This document shows positions 34,949-35,338 of a stretch of DNA of 35,338 nucleotides, one piece after another. This DNA comes from Advenella mandrilli (GTDB taxonomy: Bacteria > Pseudomonadota > Gammaproteobacteria > Burkholderiales > Burkholderiaceae_B), in NCBI RefSeq assembly GCF_016595155.1, contig NZ_JAENGP010000020.1:1-35338 (forward strand). Direction: 5' to 3'. A model generated the notes under the pieces. The model saw nothing but the letters and a program-made list of their open reading frames with translations, made no database searches and was not told the DNA's origin. The first letter of the stretch is position 1. Each line of letters begins with the position of its first letter. A program made the translations under genes and the position numbers.

Positions 34949-35338
34949 CAACTTGCGCGGGAAACCTCGCCCTTTAGGGCGGGGAGGGATAGCACGGCAT
35001 GGTAACCATGCCCAATTCCTGCGTCTCCTTGTAAAGATGCTATCTTTGTATAACCGTAGCCATCGCTACGTTGAATGATTCGGCAGTATTTGTGCGAGAT
35101 ACCTTGCACGATCTCTCTACCGGTTTGAATATTGAAGCTGCCCGAAGCCCGGACGGCGACGCGCCCGGTATACGTTCCTGCTTTTTTGCTGGAGGCCGGC
35201 ACGATAGCCCTTACCCGATCGCCGGTTTGAAAGCCTTTGACGGATTTTTGGCGCATCAAATAGCCCCGAGGGAAACCGTACTTATTCAGACGGGTGCGCT
35301 GGTAGCTGCCTCGCCCGGTACAATTTACTTGTAAGGTG
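34948..35338 (-). CDS. IscB-like (RRXRR/HNH-type) nuclease, C-terminal part, cut by window edge
   Basis: The minus-strand frame is open to the window edge (35338) and encodes about 129 residues. It reads VNCTGRGSYQRTRLNKYGFP, continues as KGFQTGDRVRAIVP and TGRVAVRASGSFNI, then VQGISHKYCRI and QRSDGYGYTK. These are the C-terminal hallmarks of IscB and related RRXRR-HNH proteins of IS200/IS605-like elements. IscB is an RNA-guided nuclease related to Cas9 whose guide (omega) RNA is encoded upstream of the gene, outside this window. The nuclease active sites are also outside, so activity is unknown. The last residues (LPALKGEVSRAS) are encoded by the element's end hairpin. The stop TGA overlaps the sixA ATG. 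Confidence 0.75.
   Translation of the reverse strand, partial: TLQVNCTGRGSYQRTRLNKYGFPRGYLMRQKSVKGFQTGDRVRAIVPASSKKAGTYTGRVAVRASGSFNIQTGREIVQGISHKYCRIIQRSDGYGYTKIASLQGDAGIGHGYHAVLSLPALKGEVSRAS
34961..35012. repeat. Right-end hairpins of the IscB-carrying element
   Basis: CCTCGCCC (34965-34972) pairs with GGGCGGGG (34977-34984) around TTTA with one G-T pair. A second perfect 7-bp hairpin GGCATGG/CCATGCC lies at 34996-35012. Such imperfect hairpins close to the end are typical of IS200/IS605-type elements, where TnpA recognises single-stranded DNA. The exact right boundary, near 34950, is inferred. Confidence 0.65.

Overview
The window reads as chromosomal DNA of a moderate-GC betaproteobacterium, most likely Burkholderiales/Alcaligenaceae. 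This is inferred from protein styles (GuaA, GuaB, the single-chain PurL, YqeY, PbpG, the MCE transport cluster) and not from any rRNA or marker search. Gene density is high, most genes lie on the minus strand, and housekeeping genes are interspersed with small accessory pieces. Both ends are mobile elements cut by the window edge: an IS3-family (IS150-group-like) element at 1-121 and the 3' part of an IscB-like RNA-guided nuclease gene at 34948-35338.

Region 155-3175 is a methionine module. A short 'core' MetE-type methionine synthase (MesD type) is followed upstream by its DUF1852 partner (MesX) on the minus strand, with a divergent MetR-like LysR regulator. This is the unusual folate- and cobalamin-independent, oxygen-requiring methionine synthase system, and it is the most interesting metabolic system in the window. 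Next come a periplasmic ankyrin-repeat protein and a broken remnant of a bile-acid/arsenite-type symporter.

Region 4229-13337 is purine synthesis on the minus strand: purL, guaB, guaA and purC, with an alpha/beta hydrolase on the plus strand between guaB and guaA. PurC looks like the short clostridial type. Region 13674-22111 is a mixed block: D,D-endopeptidase PbpG, a YpfH-like esterase that has lost its nucleophile, YqeY, DNA polymerase IV, three small exported proteins or lipoproteins, a 110-aa unknown, a HelD-type helicase with a degraded nuclease insert, and a methyltransferase.

Region 22173-30400 is one tightly packed minus-strand transcription unit. It carries a four-gene MCE phospholipid transporter (STAS-MlaE permease, MlaF ATPase, MlaD, PqiC-like lipoprotein), D-aminoacyl-tRNA deacylase, a FetA/FetB-type metal exporter and a Ca2+-type P-ATPase. 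Upstream is a UPF0016/MneA-type manganese exporter behind a yybP-ykoY manganese riboswitch. The last part holds cysK, a short-chain dehydrogenase with atypical active-site residues, an AT-rich non-coding stretch with three DnaA-box-like 9-mers, wrbA, a SixA-type phosphatase, and the IscB-like fragment whose stop codon overlaps the sixA start.
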